DNA of 22,522 bases from Chloroflexota bacterium (GCA_021845945.1 JAJZRD010000034.1:1-22522), one strand, 5' to 3'; numbered from the stretch's first letter, positions 1 through 7,735 are shown. Translations and numbers: made by a program. The notes: generated from the sequence alone by a model not told the origin.

Positions 1-15
1 ATAGGGAGGTTGTTC

Positions 16-1008
16 ATGGGCCAGCCCATAGGTCGCAACCTTGGTTTCGACTTGGTGCGGGTCACCGAGTCGGCGGCGCTGTCGGCGGCTCGATGGCAGG
101 GACGCGGGGACAAGAACGCCGTGGACCAGGCCGCCGTGGAGGCGATGCGCTACGTACTGCAGTGGGTACCCATGGATGGAGTGGTCGTGATCGGCGAGGG
201 GGAGAAGGACGAGGCCCCCATGCTGTACATCGGCGAGCAGATCGGAACAGGGGTCTCGCCCAGGGTGGACGTGGCGGTAGACCCGGTGGATGGCACTACC
301 CTCACCTCCAAAGGGCTCCCCAACGCTGTCTCCGTAGTGGCCCTCGCTTCCCGAGGAAGCATGTTCTACGCTCCCGGCATCGTGTACATGGAGAAGATCG
401 CCGTGGGCCCCGAGGCCAAAGGCTGCATCCACCTGGACGCCCCCGTGGCCGAGAACATCAGGTGCGTCGCCCAGGCCAAGGGTCTTCAGCCGTCGGAGGT
501 CACGGTGGTGATCCTGGATCGCCCCAGGCACGAGCAGTTGATTCGGGAGGTGAGGGATGCCGGCGCCCGGATCAAGCTGATCAGCGACGGCGACGTGGCC
601 GGCGTCATCATGGCGGCGATGGACGGTACCGGCGCCGACATCCTGATGGGGATCGGCGGCTCGCCCGAGGCGGTGATCGCGGCCTGCGCTCTGAAGTGCA
701 TGTGCGGAGAGATCCAGTGCCGGATCTATCCTCGGAACGAGGAGGAGCGACGGCAGGCGATCGCGGCAGGCCACGATCCCGCCAAGATCCTGACCACCGA
801 CGATCTGGTCAGCGACGACGACGTTTTCTTTGCCCTCACAGGGGTTACGGGCGGAGAGTTGGTACGCGGGGTGCGGTATACCTCTCGCGGGGCGGAGACG
901 GAGACGCTAATGATGCGCTCTCGCTCCGGCACAATCCGCAGGATCGAGTCAAGCCACAACTTTGATAAGCTGATGAAGATCACCAGCGTTCCCTATCAAA
1001 AGCCTTGA
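16..1008 (+). CDS. glpX: Class II fructose-1,6-bisphosphatase (GlpX)
   Basis: This enzyme hydrolyses fructose 1,6-bisphosphate to fructose 6-phosphate in gluconeogenesis or the Calvin/pentose pathways. It is cytosolic and metal-dependent. The 330-aa length matches GlpX (E. coli 336 aa). The N-terminal FDLVRVTESAALSAARW block is typical of the family. The metal/phosphate motif of the Li+-sensitive phosphatase superfamily is DPVDGTT at residues 89-95, preceded by GEGEKDEAPML at 60-70. GIGGSPEAVIAACALKC in the C-terminal half is also a GlpX hallmark. An upstream in-frame TTG at 10 exists, but GGGAGG at 4-9 lies 6 nt before ATG 16, so ATG 16 is chosen. The stop codon overlaps the -35 box of the following rho promoter. 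Seen: motifs and start. Known: the activity of the family. A dual sedoheptulose-bisphosphatase role is possible but cannot be read from the sequence. Confidence 0.95.
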   Translation: MGQPIGRNLGFDLVRVTESAALSAARWQGRGDKNAVDQAAVEAMRYVLQWVPMDGVVVIGEGEKDEAPMLYIGEQIGTGVSPRVDVAVDPVDGTTLTSKGLPNAVSVVALASRGSMFYAPGIVYMEKIAVGPEAKGCIHLDAPVAENIRCVAQAKGLQPSEVTVVILDRPRHEQLIREVRDAGARIKLISDGDVAGVIMAAMDGTGADILMGIGGSPEAVIAACALKCMCGEIQCRIYPRNEEERRQAIAAGHDPAKILTTDDLVSDDDVFFALTGVTGGELVRGVRYTSRGAETETLMMRSRSGTIRRIESSHNFDKLMKITSVPYQKP

Positions 1009-1034
1009 CAATGTTCTTAGTCGACTGCTATGCT
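1005..1034 (+). promoter_or_regulatory. Sigma-70-type extended -10 promoter for rho
   Basis: A perfect TTGACA at 1005-1010 overlaps the glpX stop codon. An 18-nt spacer leads to TATGCT at 1029-1034, and TG sits at the extended -10 position (TGCTATGCT). Transcription would start near 1041, leaving an untranslated leader of about 230 nt (to 1273) before rho. Long leaders are known for autoregulated rho genes in other bacteria. I see no clear intrinsic terminator in this one and no other gene in it. Confidence 0.7.
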
Positions 1035-1273
1035 CCAAGCTGGATAGTCAGGAAGTTCATCACACATGCCTCTAAAGTAGGGACCATACAGTTATCCTCG
1101 GAGACTGTTCCCCGCAAGTGGGCGACAGACGATATACCGCCTGGGATCCCATTTTACCCCACAGCGCGTTGTTTTCCACCGAATCTTGGCGAGCTGACAC
1201 CGGCCACGCTGGGCAGGCAGCACGAGGTGCCTAGGACCATCGATGGTTGGGCGTGTCCGAATCGGAGTGAGTC

Positions 1274-2521
1274 GTGAACATAGCTGAACTTGAGACGAAG
1301 ACCAGAGACGAACTTCAGGAGATGGCCAAGGAACTGGGCATCGCTGGTGTCAGTACGCTGCGCAAGCAGGATCTGATCTTCCGGTTGTTGCAGGCCCAGA
1401 CGGAGCAGCAGGGCAATATCTTCCGCGGCGGCGTCTTGGAGATCGTTGAGGATGGGTTTGGCTTCTTGCGGCAGGAGAGATACCTTCCGGGCAGCAACGA
1501 CGTGTACGTCTCCCAGTCCCAGATCCGGAGGTTCGGCCTGCGCACCGGCGACATGATCACCGGGCAGGTGCGGCCTCCCAAGGACAGTGAGAAGTACTAC
1601 GGCCTGCTGCGGGTCGAGGCGGTCAACAGTCTCGATCCGGAAGTGGCCAAGAAGCGACCTCACTTCGATACCCTGACGGCCATCTTCCCCCGAGAGATGA
1701 TCAACCTCGAGACCGAGTCCAAGAACCTGACCCAGAGGCTGATAAACCTGGTGGCGCCCATCGGCCGGGGGCAGCGGGGGCTCATCGTGTCGCCGCCCAA
1801 GGCCGGAAAGACCACCATCCTGAAGCACATCGCCAACGGGATCACCAGCAACTACTCGGACGTCCATATGATGGTGCTGCTCATCGGCGAGCGCCCGGAG
1901 GAAGTCACCGACATGAAGCGCTCCGTCAGGGGAGAGGTGATCAGCTCCACCTTCGACGAGCCGGTGGAGGACCACACCACCGTGGCGGAGATGGCTCTCA
2001 ACCGGGCCAAGCGGCTGGTGGAGTGCGGACGGGACGTGGTGATCCTGCTGGATAGCATCACCCGTCTGGCCAGGGCCTATAACCTGGCGATGCCACCCAG
2101 CGGGCGCACCCTCTCCGGTGGTATCGATCCCATCGCCCTCTACCCGCCGAAGCGCTTCTTCGGCGCCGCCAGAAACATCGAGGAGGGCGGGAGCCTCACC
2201 GTCATCGCTACCTGCCTGGTGGACACGGGCAGCCGGATGGACGACGTGATCTACGAGGAGTTCAAGGGCACCGGCAACATGGAGCTGCACCTGGACCGCA
2301 AGATCGCCGAGCGGCGCACCTTCCCGGCCATCGATGTGGCGAGGTCCGGTACCCGCCGCGAGGAGCTGCTGCTGGACGAGTGGACCCTGAAGCAGGTGTG
2401 GACCATGCGCCGGATGCTGACGGCCATCGGTACCACCGAGGGGGTCGAGCTGGTGCTCTCCCGGATGTCCAAAACGGGCAACAACAAGGAGTTCCTATCC
2501 ACCCTCACCAAGGATGTCTGA
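1274..2521 (+). CDS. rho: Transcription termination factor Rho
   Basis: Rho is a hexameric RNA-dependent ATPase/helicase that ends untranslated transcripts. The 415-aa length is near the E. coli 419 aa. The order is: Rho_N helical domain at residues 1-43; cold-shock-like primary RNA-binding domain at about 48-118 ([20 protein letters not shown] onward); then the RecA-like ATPase. The Walker A is SPPKAGKTT at 173-181. [17 protein letters not shown] follows, then [17 protein letters not shown] (Walker B and arginine-rich region). YEEFKGTGN and the C-terminal KTGNNKEFL match the secondary RNA-binding loops. Start is GTG 1274 with GGAGTG at 1264-1269 just upstream. It probably forms its own unit from the 1005-1034 promoter. 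There is no N-terminal Arg/Asp-rich insertion of the kind found in actinobacterial Rho, which argues against an actinobacterial host. Confidence 0.97.
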   Translation: MNIAELETKTRDELQEMAKELGIAGVSTLRKQDLIFRLLQAQTEQQGNIFRGGVLEIVEDGFGFLRQERYLPGSNDVYVSQSQIRRFGLRTGDMITGQVRPPKDSEKYYGLLRVEAVNSLDPEVAKKRPHFDTLTAIFPREMINLETESKNLTQRLINLVAPIGRGQRGLIVSPPKAGKTTILKHIANGITSNYSDVHMMVLLIGERPEEVTDMKRSVRGEVISSTFDEPVEDHTTVAEMALNRAKRLVECGRDVVILLDSITRLARAYNLAMPPSGRTLSGGIDPIALYPPKRFFGAARNIEEGGSLTVIATCLVDTGSRMDDVIYEEFKGTGNMELHLDRKIAERRTFPAIDVARSGTRREELLLDEWTLKQVWTMRRMLTAIGTTEGVELVLSRMSKTGNNKEFLSTLTKDV

Positions 2522-2533
2522 GGGATACACCGG

Positions 2534-2616
2534 CGTAGGCGCGGCCTCCTGTTCGCGATCACCATCTGCAGGCGCGATCTCCCGCTCGCGATCGCCGGCA
2601 GGAGCCGGCTCCTACG
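2534..2616. repeat. REP/BIME-like palindromic element after rho
   Basis: This 83-bp block has imperfect terminal inverted repeats. CGTAGGCGCGGCCTCC at the left end matches the complement of the right end at 13 of 16 positions. Inside are three direct CGCGATC copies at 2554, 2573 and 2587 and a perfect palindrome AGGAGCCGGCTCCT at 2600-2613. It starts 13 bp after the rho stop codon, a typical place for REP elements. Whether other copies exist in the genome cannot be seen here. The remaining DNA to 2807 holds GGCGCC inverted repeats near 2637-2653 and the hairpin at 2723-2744, but no gene. Confidence 0.45.
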
Positions 2617-2722
2617 TTCCAGACGCGGGTGCGGGGCGCCACCCCGGCGCCTCCCACCCGGCCTTTCCTACTCTCTTTCTTCTTCCGCACGGTGAATTGC
2701 ATATCGAGAGGAGATAGGGCCG

Positions 2723-2744
2723 GCTCGGCAGGAACCTGCCGAGC
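2723..2744 (+). terminator. Strong hairpin between rho and M23 gene, possible terminator
   Basis: GCTCGGCAGG (2723-2732) and CCTGCCGAGC (2735-2744) are perfect inverted repeats around AA, followed by TTT only. An outer GGCCGG/CCGGCC pair (2718-2723 and 2752-2757) could extend it with an internal loop. The stem is strong but the U-tract is short, so it could be a weak intrinsic terminator for rho or an mRNA structure upstream of the peptidase gene. Confidence 0.35.
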
Positions 2745-2807
2745 TTTACCCCCGGCCAAGTTCTGGTTGTAGCCGGCTGGAGGGTTGCGCCCCGACCTTG
2801 AGTAGTA

Positions 2808-4043
2808 ATGCAGTTGCAGGTTCCTTCCGGACGAGCGGCCGAGCTGTTCGAGTACCTTCGCCCGGCAGCCACTTGGATTCAATCGTGCCTGGATCGGGCC
2901 TCTAGGATCCCGAGCCGGGTCGACCTCCCATCGGCATGGCCATCGCTTCGGCTGCGGCTCGACTCCGCCACGGTTCTCCTCAAGGCCCGCCTCCCCGTCG
3001 GGCTGGGCGAGGCGAAGCATCTCTCTCTCCTGCAGCATCTGGCCGTCTTTTCCCTGGTGGTCGCTTCGGTGCTGGCGGCCCAGTCGGGCTCCTTTGCCCG
3101 GAGGGGGAACTCCCTGCCGGCGTTCCCCCTCCGGGAGCAGTTTCGGCCCGATCTGCTGATCTCCCAGCCCCTGCCCTTGCCCGCGGCGGCCTCCAAGACC
3201 GCCACCAACGCGGCCGGTGACTCCGCTGCACAGGCAAAGGACTCCGCGTCGCTCGCAGCCGCCACGGCGTTGCCGGACCAGCGGCAGCCTTCGGGCGAGA
3301 GCTCCAGGCCCAGGACTCCCATCAAGTACAGGGTGGCGCCGGGGGACACGCCCGGCGAGATCGCCGAGCGGTTCGGCATCAGCACCGACACCGTCCTGCA
3401 GGCCAACAACCTGACCAACCCTGAGGGGCTGCAGATCGGGGAGGAGCTGCTGATCCTGCCGGTATCCGGGGTTATGCACACGGTGACCAGTGGGGACAAC
3501 GTCCACGATCTGGCGGTTCTGTACGGGGTCACTCCGGAGAGCATAGCGGAGTTCAACCAGTTGGCGGACCCGAACTCCCTCCAGATGGGGGACAAGCTGG
3601 TGGTGCCGGGAGGGAAGATCCAGGTGGCTCGGGCCAGCGGCAGCAGCCGGGGAGGCCGCCCGGCGGCCACCGCCTCGGCCAGCGGCTCCGTCCGTTGGCC
3701 GGCCGGCGGCAGCATCACCCAGTACTTCGGGGAAAACGGCCACACCGGCATCGACTTGGCCAACGGCGCCGGAAGCCCCGTGTACGCGGCCGACGGTGGA
3801 GTTGTGGTGACGGCCCTGAAGCTGGGCTACGGCTACGGATGGCATCTGGTGATCGACCACGGGAACGGCTACAAGACCCTCTACGCCCACCTCAGCGCCT
3901 TCTTCGCAGACTACGGCGAGCGGGTCAACAAGGGCGACCGGATCGGCTCCGTGGGCAGCACCGGCCTCAGCACCGGTCCCCACCTCCACTTCGAGCTGTT
4001 TCAGGACGGGACCCGTGTGAACCCCCTGAAGTTCTTGCCCTAA
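2808..4043 (+). CDS. Membrane-anchored LysM-LysM-M23 peptidoglycan endopeptidase
   Basis: This is predicted to be a cell-wall metallopeptidase that cleaves peptide cross-links outside the membrane. In the 411-aa product, residues 72-92 form one hydrophobic segment (LAVFSLVVASVLAA). That is a signal anchor preceded by about 70 mostly basic residues. A low-complexity Ala/Ser linker runs to about 170. LysM repeats occupy about 173-218 (YRVAPGDTPGEIAERFGIS) and 223-268 (HTVTSGDNVHDLAVLYGVT). The M23/LytM domain is at about 305-405. Zinc ligands H312 and D316 (HTGID) and H394 (HLHFE, 392-396), and catalytic H361 (YAHLS), are all present, so it should be active, unlike degenerate EnvC-type LytM activators. 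There is no good Shine-Dalgarno before ATG 2808, so the exact start is unsure. A start nearer the anchor is possible. Confidence 0.88.
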   Translation: MQLQVPSGRAAELFEYLRPAATWIQSCLDRASRIPSRVDLPSAWPSLRLRLDSATVLLKARLPVGLGEAKHLSLLQHLAVFSLVVASVLAAQSGSFARRGNSLPAFPLREQFRPDLLISQPLPLPAAASKTATNAAGDSAAQAKDSASLAAATALPDQRQPSGESSRPRTPIKYRVAPGDTPGEIAERFGISTDTVLQANNLTNPEGLQIGEELLILPVSGVMHTVTSGDNVHDLAVLYGVTPESIAEFNQLADPNSLQMGDKLVVPGGKIQVARASGSSRGGRPAATASASGSVRWPAGGSITQYFGENGHTGIDLANGAGSPVYAADGGVVVTALKLGYGYGWHLVIDHGNGYKTLYAHLSAFFADYGERVNKGDRIGSVGSTGLSTGPHLHFELFQDGTRVNPLKFLP

Positions 4044-4210
4044 CCAGGCCTTGTAGGCGCGACGCCTCGAAGATCGCCTCGCACTCCTTCGCCGATGTCC
4101 AGGATCTCCGCTCCCGGCCGCTGGCACCGGCCGTAGTCCTCCACAACAGAAGCCAACTCTCTCGTTCGACCGAAGCCGCTGTCATTAGGGTAGAAGACGA
4201 TGGAGAAGCA

Positions 4211-4263
4211 TTTATCATAAATAGACTCACTAAGTTGACAAGAGACGGCCAGCCCTGTACCAT
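4211..4263 (+). promoter_or_regulatory. Promoter (with upstream AT-rich palindrome) for the SufR-like regulator
   Basis: A perfect TTGACA at 4235-4240, a 17-nt spacer and TACCAT at 4258-4263 form a plausible sigma-70 promoter. An 11-bp AT palindrome, TTTATCATAAA (4211-4221), stands out in GC-rich DNA just upstream of the -35 and could be an UP element or operator. The interval 4044-4364 holds no gene that I can support. Apart from this promoter and the small hairpin at 4280-4298, I see nothing in it. Confidence 0.55.
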
Positions 4264-4279
4264 GCGGAAGAGCCTGGGT

Positions 4280-4298
4280 CCGGCTCCGCCGGGGTTTT
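4280..4298 (+). terminator. Small leader hairpin with T-run, possible attenuator
   Basis: CCGGC-TCC-GCCGG (4280-4292) is followed by GG and TTTT (4295-4298). It falls about 10-28 nt after the predicted transcription start of the 4365 gene. The stem is only 5 bp and the U-run 4 nt, so an attenuator role is speculative. Confidence 0.2.
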
Positions 4299-4364
4299 GG
4301 ACATGTCTAGCAGCGCCGCACCCTGTCCACGGGCCGGGTGAGGATTGAAACAGGGGAGGACTCG

Positions 4365-4976
4365 ATGCAGAGGACTCGACGGCAGATCCTGGACATCCTT
4401 AAGAAGCGGGGCCGCGCCACCCTGGAGGAGTTGGCCCGAGAGGTGGCTCTCTCCCCCGTCACCGTCCGGGTGCACCTCTCCGTGCTTCAGCGCGACGACC
4501 TTGTGAACGTGGAAGAGGTGCGTGGTAGGGTGGGCAGGCCCTATTTCGTCTACTCCCTCACCGAGGAGGCCGAGGATCTATTCCCCAAGCGGTACCACGT
4601 CCTGGCCAACCGGTTGATGGTGGGGATCGACGAGGTGCTGTCGCCCGAGCTGCGAGGCTCGCTGTTGGGCCACATCGCGGAGAAGTGGGCTGCCGAGCGG
4701 AGCCCCCGACTGGCCGGGAAGGGGCTGACCGAGAAGGTGGCGGAGATCGCCCAGATCCGCACCGAGGAGGGGGCCATCGCCGATTGGGAGAAGGTGGAGG
4801 GTGGCTACCTGCTGCGGCAGTACAACTGTCCCAACCTGCTGGTGTCCCGGGCTCACTCCCAGGTGTGCGCCATCGAGGAGGACTACCTCGGTAGGTTGGT
4901 TGGTGCTCCCCTGGTTAGGCAGGGCTGCATCGGCCAGGGCGACCGGGTCTGCTCTTTCCTGATCCCCGAGGCGTGA
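4365..4976 (+). CDS. SufR-like winged-helix regulator with four-cysteine Fe-S motif
   Basis: This is a predicted DNA-binding regulator of the COG2345/SufR type, in which four C-terminal cysteines can hold an Fe-S cluster. In the 203-aa product, residues 1-63 are a winged helix: TRRQILDILKKRGRATLEEL, a recognition helix around SPVTVRVHLSVL, and a wing ending VGRPYFVYSLT. The C-terminal sensor has C155, C168, C188 and C196, with spacing C-X12-C-X19-C-X7-C (motifs YNCPNL, QVCAIEEDYL, GCIGQGDRVC). SufR proteins repress suf Fe-S assembly genes. No suf gene is in this window, so the target is unknown. A GTG at 4338 is in frame, but GGGGAGG (4353-4359) 5 nt before ATG 4365 sets the start. It has its own promoter at 4235. 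Confidence is high for the fold and moderate for an Fe-S sensor. Confidence 0.85.
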   Translation: MQRTRRQILDILKKRGRATLEELAREVALSPVTVRVHLSVLQRDDLVNVEEVRGRVGRPYFVYSLTEEAEDLFPKRYHVLANRLMVGIDEVLSPELRGSLLGHIAEKWAAERSPRLAGKGLTEKVAEIAQIRTEEGAIADWEKVEGGYLLRQYNCPNLLVSRAHSQVCAIEEDYLGRLVGAPLVRQGCIGQGDRVCSFLIPEA

Positions 4977-5031
4977 TCGGGCAGAAGGCGAACCCCTCCC
5001 GGTCGATTTGCAAGTCAGCGCTAGCTAAACT

Positions 5032-5060
5032 TTGCATTACGTCCGTGATTCTGCTATCAT
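5032..5060 (+). promoter_or_regulatory. Extended -10 promoter upstream of the 5186 gene
   Basis: TTGCAT at 5032-5037, a 17-nt spacer and TATCAT at 5055-5060, with TG at the extended -10 position (TGCTATCAT). The start site would be near 5067, giving a leader of about 120 nt. CTGCTATCAT recurs at 5178-5187, overlapping the start codon of the gene, so the -10 decamer is duplicated there. That may be coincidence. Confidence 0.6.
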
Positions 5061-5185
5061 CGATGGTGGAGACGCACGACGCGCCTCCACCTGGCGCCTC
5101 CTCGATGGCCGCGCCGCCGCACCCTCTGTGGGTGGGCCGGACGGCTGGTGACAGGGGTGGTGACGACGAGGTTGGTGCTGCTATC

Positions 5186-5524
5186 ATGAAGAAGCTTAGC
5201 AAGAGCACCCTGCGATGGTACATTGGGACCAAGAGCTTGATGCCCATCGTGGAGATCCGCCGTCGTTTTGGCATCGACGGGGACGAGGTGACCGTCCTCG
5301 AGGACGAGCGTGGCAGGCTGTACGTCGGTCTGCCCCAGCAGGCGGCGCAGGCTCTGGAGGAGCTGCGCCAGGCTGGTAAGATCGGCTACGAGGAATCGGT
5401 GGATTTCCACGCCCGCGTGTTGATCGGCGCCTACGTCATCTTGCGAAGGAAGGGCGAGGAGCCCAGGCCGGAGCAAGAGGAAGAGGAGGCCACACCGGAG
5501 CCGGAACCTCTGCACGCGGCGTAG
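5186..5524 (+). CDS. Small protein of unknown function
   Basis: I do not recognise this 112-aa product. It begins MKKLSKSTLRWYIGTKSLMP, followed by a compact mixed alpha/beta-looking segment (VEIRRRFGIDGDEVTVLEDERGRLYVGLP, about 21-49) and an amphipathic helix (AAQALEELRQAGKIGYEESVD). The acidic, Pro/Glu-rich tail (about 92-112) is probably disordered. There is no signal peptide, membrane segment or Cys motif. The open frame extends upstream to 4973, but that part is Pro/Gly-rich and lies over a strong promoter at 5032-5060, so ATG 5186 is preferred. There is no strong Shine-Dalgarno; GAGG sits 14 nt upstream. It ends 18 bp from the convergent moaA stop. The good promoter, codon pattern and charged sequence suggest a real cytosolic protein. 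No function is proposed. Confidence 0.65.
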   Translation: MKKLSKSTLRWYIGTKSLMPIVEIRRRFGIDGDEVTVLEDERGRLYVGLPQQAAQALEELRQAGKIGYEESVDFHARVLIGAYVILRRKGEEPRPEQEEEEATPEPEPLHAA

Positions 5525-5542
5525 GGTAGCTGACTGCTCTTC

Positions 5543-6541
5543 TCAGCCCCCGATCTGTGACAGAGCCCGCAGGTTGCAGTTGGATTGTCCCACCACCAGG
5601 TGGTGCCGCTCGGGCTTCGTCAGGATGGCCCGCTGGAACAGTCGCACGATCTCCTCTGTGGAGGCCCCGTTGCGCAGAGGGGTTCGCAGGTCGATCTCCT
5701 GGTCGGCGAAGAGGCAGAGTCGCAGCCGGCCGTCGGCCGCCAGCCTCACCCGGTTGCAGCTCTCGCAGTAGTAGTGGCTCATGGGGCTGATGACCCCCAC
5801 GGTTCCCCGGGCCCCTGGGACCCGGTAGTATCGGGCGGGACCGTTGCCGTCGGGTCCCGAGCAGCCCTCCAACTCCCCCAGCTCCCCGAGCCTCTCCATG
5901 ATCTCGTCGGCGGAGACGAACCCCTCCTCCTCCACGTGCAGGTTGCCGTCCAGCGGCATCGCCTCGATGTACCGGATGTGCCAGGGGCGCCCCAGTGTCA
6001 GCCGGGCCAGATCCAGCAACTCGTCGTCGTTCACGCCTCGCAGCACCACGGCGTTGATCTTTATGGGGGCCAGCCCGGCCCGCTCGGCGGCCTCGATTCC
6101 GGCCATCACCTGGCCCAGGTCGCCACCTCGAGTGATGCGGGCGAACCGCTCCGGCCGGAGGGTGTCCAGGCTGACGTTGATTCGCTGGAGGCCGGCTCGG
6201 GCCAGGGGCTCGGCAAACTGGGGCATCAGGACGGCGTTGGTGGTCATGGAGATGTCTTCGATGCCGGGGACGGCCGACAGGCGGGCGATCAGTTGGACCA
6301 AGTCGCGGCGAACGAGGGGCTCGCCACCGGTGATCCGGATCTTGCGCATCCCCACCGTCGCCGTGGCCTGGACGATCCGCTCGATCTCCTCGAAGGTGAG
6401 GACGTCCGGGTGAGGGATCCAGGGCACCCCCTCCGGGGGCATGCAGTAGACGCACCGCAGGTTGCACCGGTCGGTGACGGAGATCCGCATGTAGTTGATG
6501 GCGCGCCGGAAACCGTCCTGAAGGTGACGCTCGGGGGCCAT
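5543..6541 (-). CDS. moaA: GTP 3',8-cyclase MoaA (molybdenum cofactor synthesis)
   Basis: MoaA is a radical-SAM enzyme that converts GTP to 3',8-cyclo-7,8-dihydro-GTP, the first step to molybdopterin, with MoaC acting next. The 332-aa length is typical. The SAM cluster motif CNLRCVYC gives C26, C30 and C33, followed by the SAM-binding TGGEP (71-75) and a conserved NVSLDTL (122-128). The second, GTP-binding cluster has C259, C262 and C276 (CESCNRVRLAADGRLRLC). The protein ends in the required C-terminal double glycine (SQIGG). Start ATG 6541 has AGGG 4 nt upstream and lies 12 nt after the Nudix stop, so it is the last gene of a moaDE-Nudix-moaA operon. No moaC, mogA or moeA is in this window, so those steps must be encoded elsewhere. 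Confidence 0.97.
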   Translation of the reverse strand: MAPERHLQDGFRRAINYMRISVTDRCNLRCVYCMPPEGVPWIPHPDVLTFEEIERIVQATATVGMRKIRITGGEPLVRRDLVQLIARLSAVPGIEDISMTTNAVLMPQFAEPLARAGLQRINVSLDTLRPERFARITRGGDLGQVMAGIEAAERAGLAPIKINAVVLRGVNDDELLDLARLTLGRPWHIRYIEAMPLDGNLHVEEEGFVSADEIMERLGELGELEGCSGPDGNGPARYYRVPGARGTVGVISPMSHYYCESCNRVRLAADGRLRLCLFADQEIDLRTPLRNGASTEEIVRLFQRAILTKPERHHLVVGQSNCNLRALSQIGG

Positions 6542-6553
6542 GGACCCTACTTT

Positions 6554-7045
6554 CTAGCGGGCCGAGGAGGCCCAGTCCCGAAGGGCGCTGACGGTGCTCG
6601 GGAAGGCCAGCTCCTCCCAGGGGATCTCGTCGGGGCGGAAGAAGCGTCCCTCTAACGCCTCCGAGGTCGCCCTCGGCTCCCCCTCGATCAGCTTTGCCAG
6701 GTACACGATGGTGACGATGCCCACCGCGGGACGGCTGTACACCCCGAGAAGCCGGAGCCCATCGACCTCGATCTCCAGTTCCTCCCGGGCCTCCCGGCGG
6801 GCACCCTCCTCGGCGGTCTCGTACATCTCCAGGAAGCCGCCCGGGTAGCTCCACATCCCGTAGCGCGGCTCGATGCCCCGCCGCAGCAGCAGCACCTTGC
6901 TGTCCACCACGGGGAGTGTGCCCACCACCACCTTGGGGTTGATGTAGGTGATCTGGCCGCAGGTGGGGCAAACCAGGCGGCTTCGGTCATCCCCCGGCGG
7001 CACCTGCTCCACCAGGGTTCCGCCGCAATCCATGCAGTAAGACAC
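6554..7045 (-). CDS. Nudix hydrolase with N-terminal zinc ribbon
   Basis: This is a predicted nucleotide-diphosphate-X pyrophosphatase. The N-terminal zinc ribbon has two CXXC pairs (YCMDCG and VCPTCG, at residues 4/7 and 26/29 from this start). It is followed by a Nudix fold with the box GGFLEMYETAEEGARREARE plus ELEI, matching GX5EX7REUXEEXGU except that the late Gly is Glu. This architecture occurs in COG1051-type ADP-ribose/NAD(H)-like pyrophosphatases, but substrate cannot be read from the sequence. An ATG at 7057 is in frame without a Shine-Dalgarno. GTG 7045 has GGGAGA about 5 nt upstream and gives the usual MSYCxxCG start, so I prefer it (163 aa). It sits between moaDE and moaA with very short gaps, so it is cotranscribed. 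A role in cofactor hygiene or nucleotide clean-up is only inference. Confidence 0.88.
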   Translation of the reverse strand: MSYCMDCGGTLVEQVPPGDDRSRLVCPTCGQITYINPKVVVGTLPVVDSKVLLLRRGIEPRYGMWSYPGGFLEMYETAEEGARREAREELEIEVDGLRLLGVYSRPAVGIVTIVYLAKLIEGEPRATSEALEGRFFRPDEIPWEELAFPSTVSALRDWASSAR

Positions 7046-7063
7046 GACGTCTCCCATGAGCTA

Positions 7064-7735
7064 TCAGTTTCCCAGGCCCAGCCACACCTCGCCGTCGGCG
7101 TAGACCTCTTTCTTCCAGACCGGAACCGTCTCCTTCAGCCGATCGATGGCGTAGTGGCAGGCCTCGAAGGCCACCCCCCGGTGGGGCGCGGCCACGGCGA
7201 TCACCACGCTGGCCTCGCCGACCTCCATCCGGCCCACCCGATGGACGATGGCCACGTGGCGCAGCCCCCACCGCTGGGCGATCTCCTCGCCGATCTCCTG
7301 CATCTTGCCGGCGGCCATCTCCCGATATGCCTCGTACTCCAGGTGGAGCACGGCCTTTCCCCGGTTCTCGTTGCGGACTATTCCGACGAAGGTCACCACC
7401 GCCCCGTCCTCATCCTCCCGGACCCCTTCGACCACCCGATTCACGTCGATCGGCTGCTCGGTGACCTCGAAGGCCGAGCCCCCGCTGACGGGCGGGATGA
7501 ACACCACCTCGTCCCCCTCCTTCAAGGAGGTGTTGGGATCGACGTACTGGCCGTTGATGGCAAAGCGGGTGTGGGGCAGGTTGGGCGCCAGTTGCGGGTG
7601 GCTCTCGGCGAAGGAACGCCAGACGTCCAGCGCCGTGGAGCCCGGGGGCAGATCGGCCTGGGTTTCCCGCAGGCCGACCAGCTCCCTATAGAGGGCGAAG
7701 AACTTGACCTTGACTTTCAAGGAGGCAATATCCAA
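7064..7735 (-). CDS. Fused molybdopterin synthase, MoaD-MoaE (MoaX-like)
   Basis: Molybdopterin synthase inserts two sulfurs into cyclic pyranopterin monophosphate. Normally MoaD (sulfur carrier) and MoaE (catalytic) are separate. Here residues 1-86 are a complete ubiquitin-fold MoaD (KVKFFALYRELVGLRE ... FIPPVSGG) and about 88-223 are MoaE (FEVTEQPIDV, FVGIVRNENRG, IVHRVGRMEVGEASVVIAV, HRGVAFEACHYAIDRLK, PVWKKE). The MoaD double glycine (G85-G86) must be a free C-terminus to carry thiocarboxylate, yet it is followed by S87. The known mycobacterial MoaX fusion has the same problem and is cleaved after its Gly-Gly, so cleavage at GG|S is predicted. The start is TTG 7735 by frame. A TTG five codons later (MKVKVKFF) is equally possible, and neither has a strong Shine-Dalgarno. 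First gene of the moa operon. Confidence 0.93.
   Translation of the reverse strand: MDIASLKVKVKFFALYRELVGLRETQADLPPGSTALDVWRSFAESHPQLAPNLPHTRFAINGQYVDPNTSLKEGDEVVFIPPVSGGSAFEVTEQPIDVNRVVEGVREDEDGAVVTFVGIVRNENRGKAVLHLEYEAYREMAAGKMQEIGEEIAQRWGLRHVAIVHRVGRMEVGEASVVIAVAAPHRGVAFEACHYAIDRLKETVPVWKKEVYADGEVWLGLGN

Noticed and set aside
2514..2717. 67-codon open frame after rho
   Set aside because: It lies over the REP-like element, overlaps the rho stop, is Ser/Arg/Gly-rich and has no ribosome-binding site.
3967..4263. Minus-strand 98-codon frame between the M23 gene and the SufR-like gene
   Set aside because: It overlaps the end of the M23 gene and the promoter at 4235-4263, and its composition is not protein-like.
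4973..5185. N-terminal extension of the 112-aa protein up to an ATG at 4973
   Set aside because: The extension crosses a strong promoter with its -10 at 5055-5060, is Pro/Gly-rich and overlaps the stop of the previous gene.
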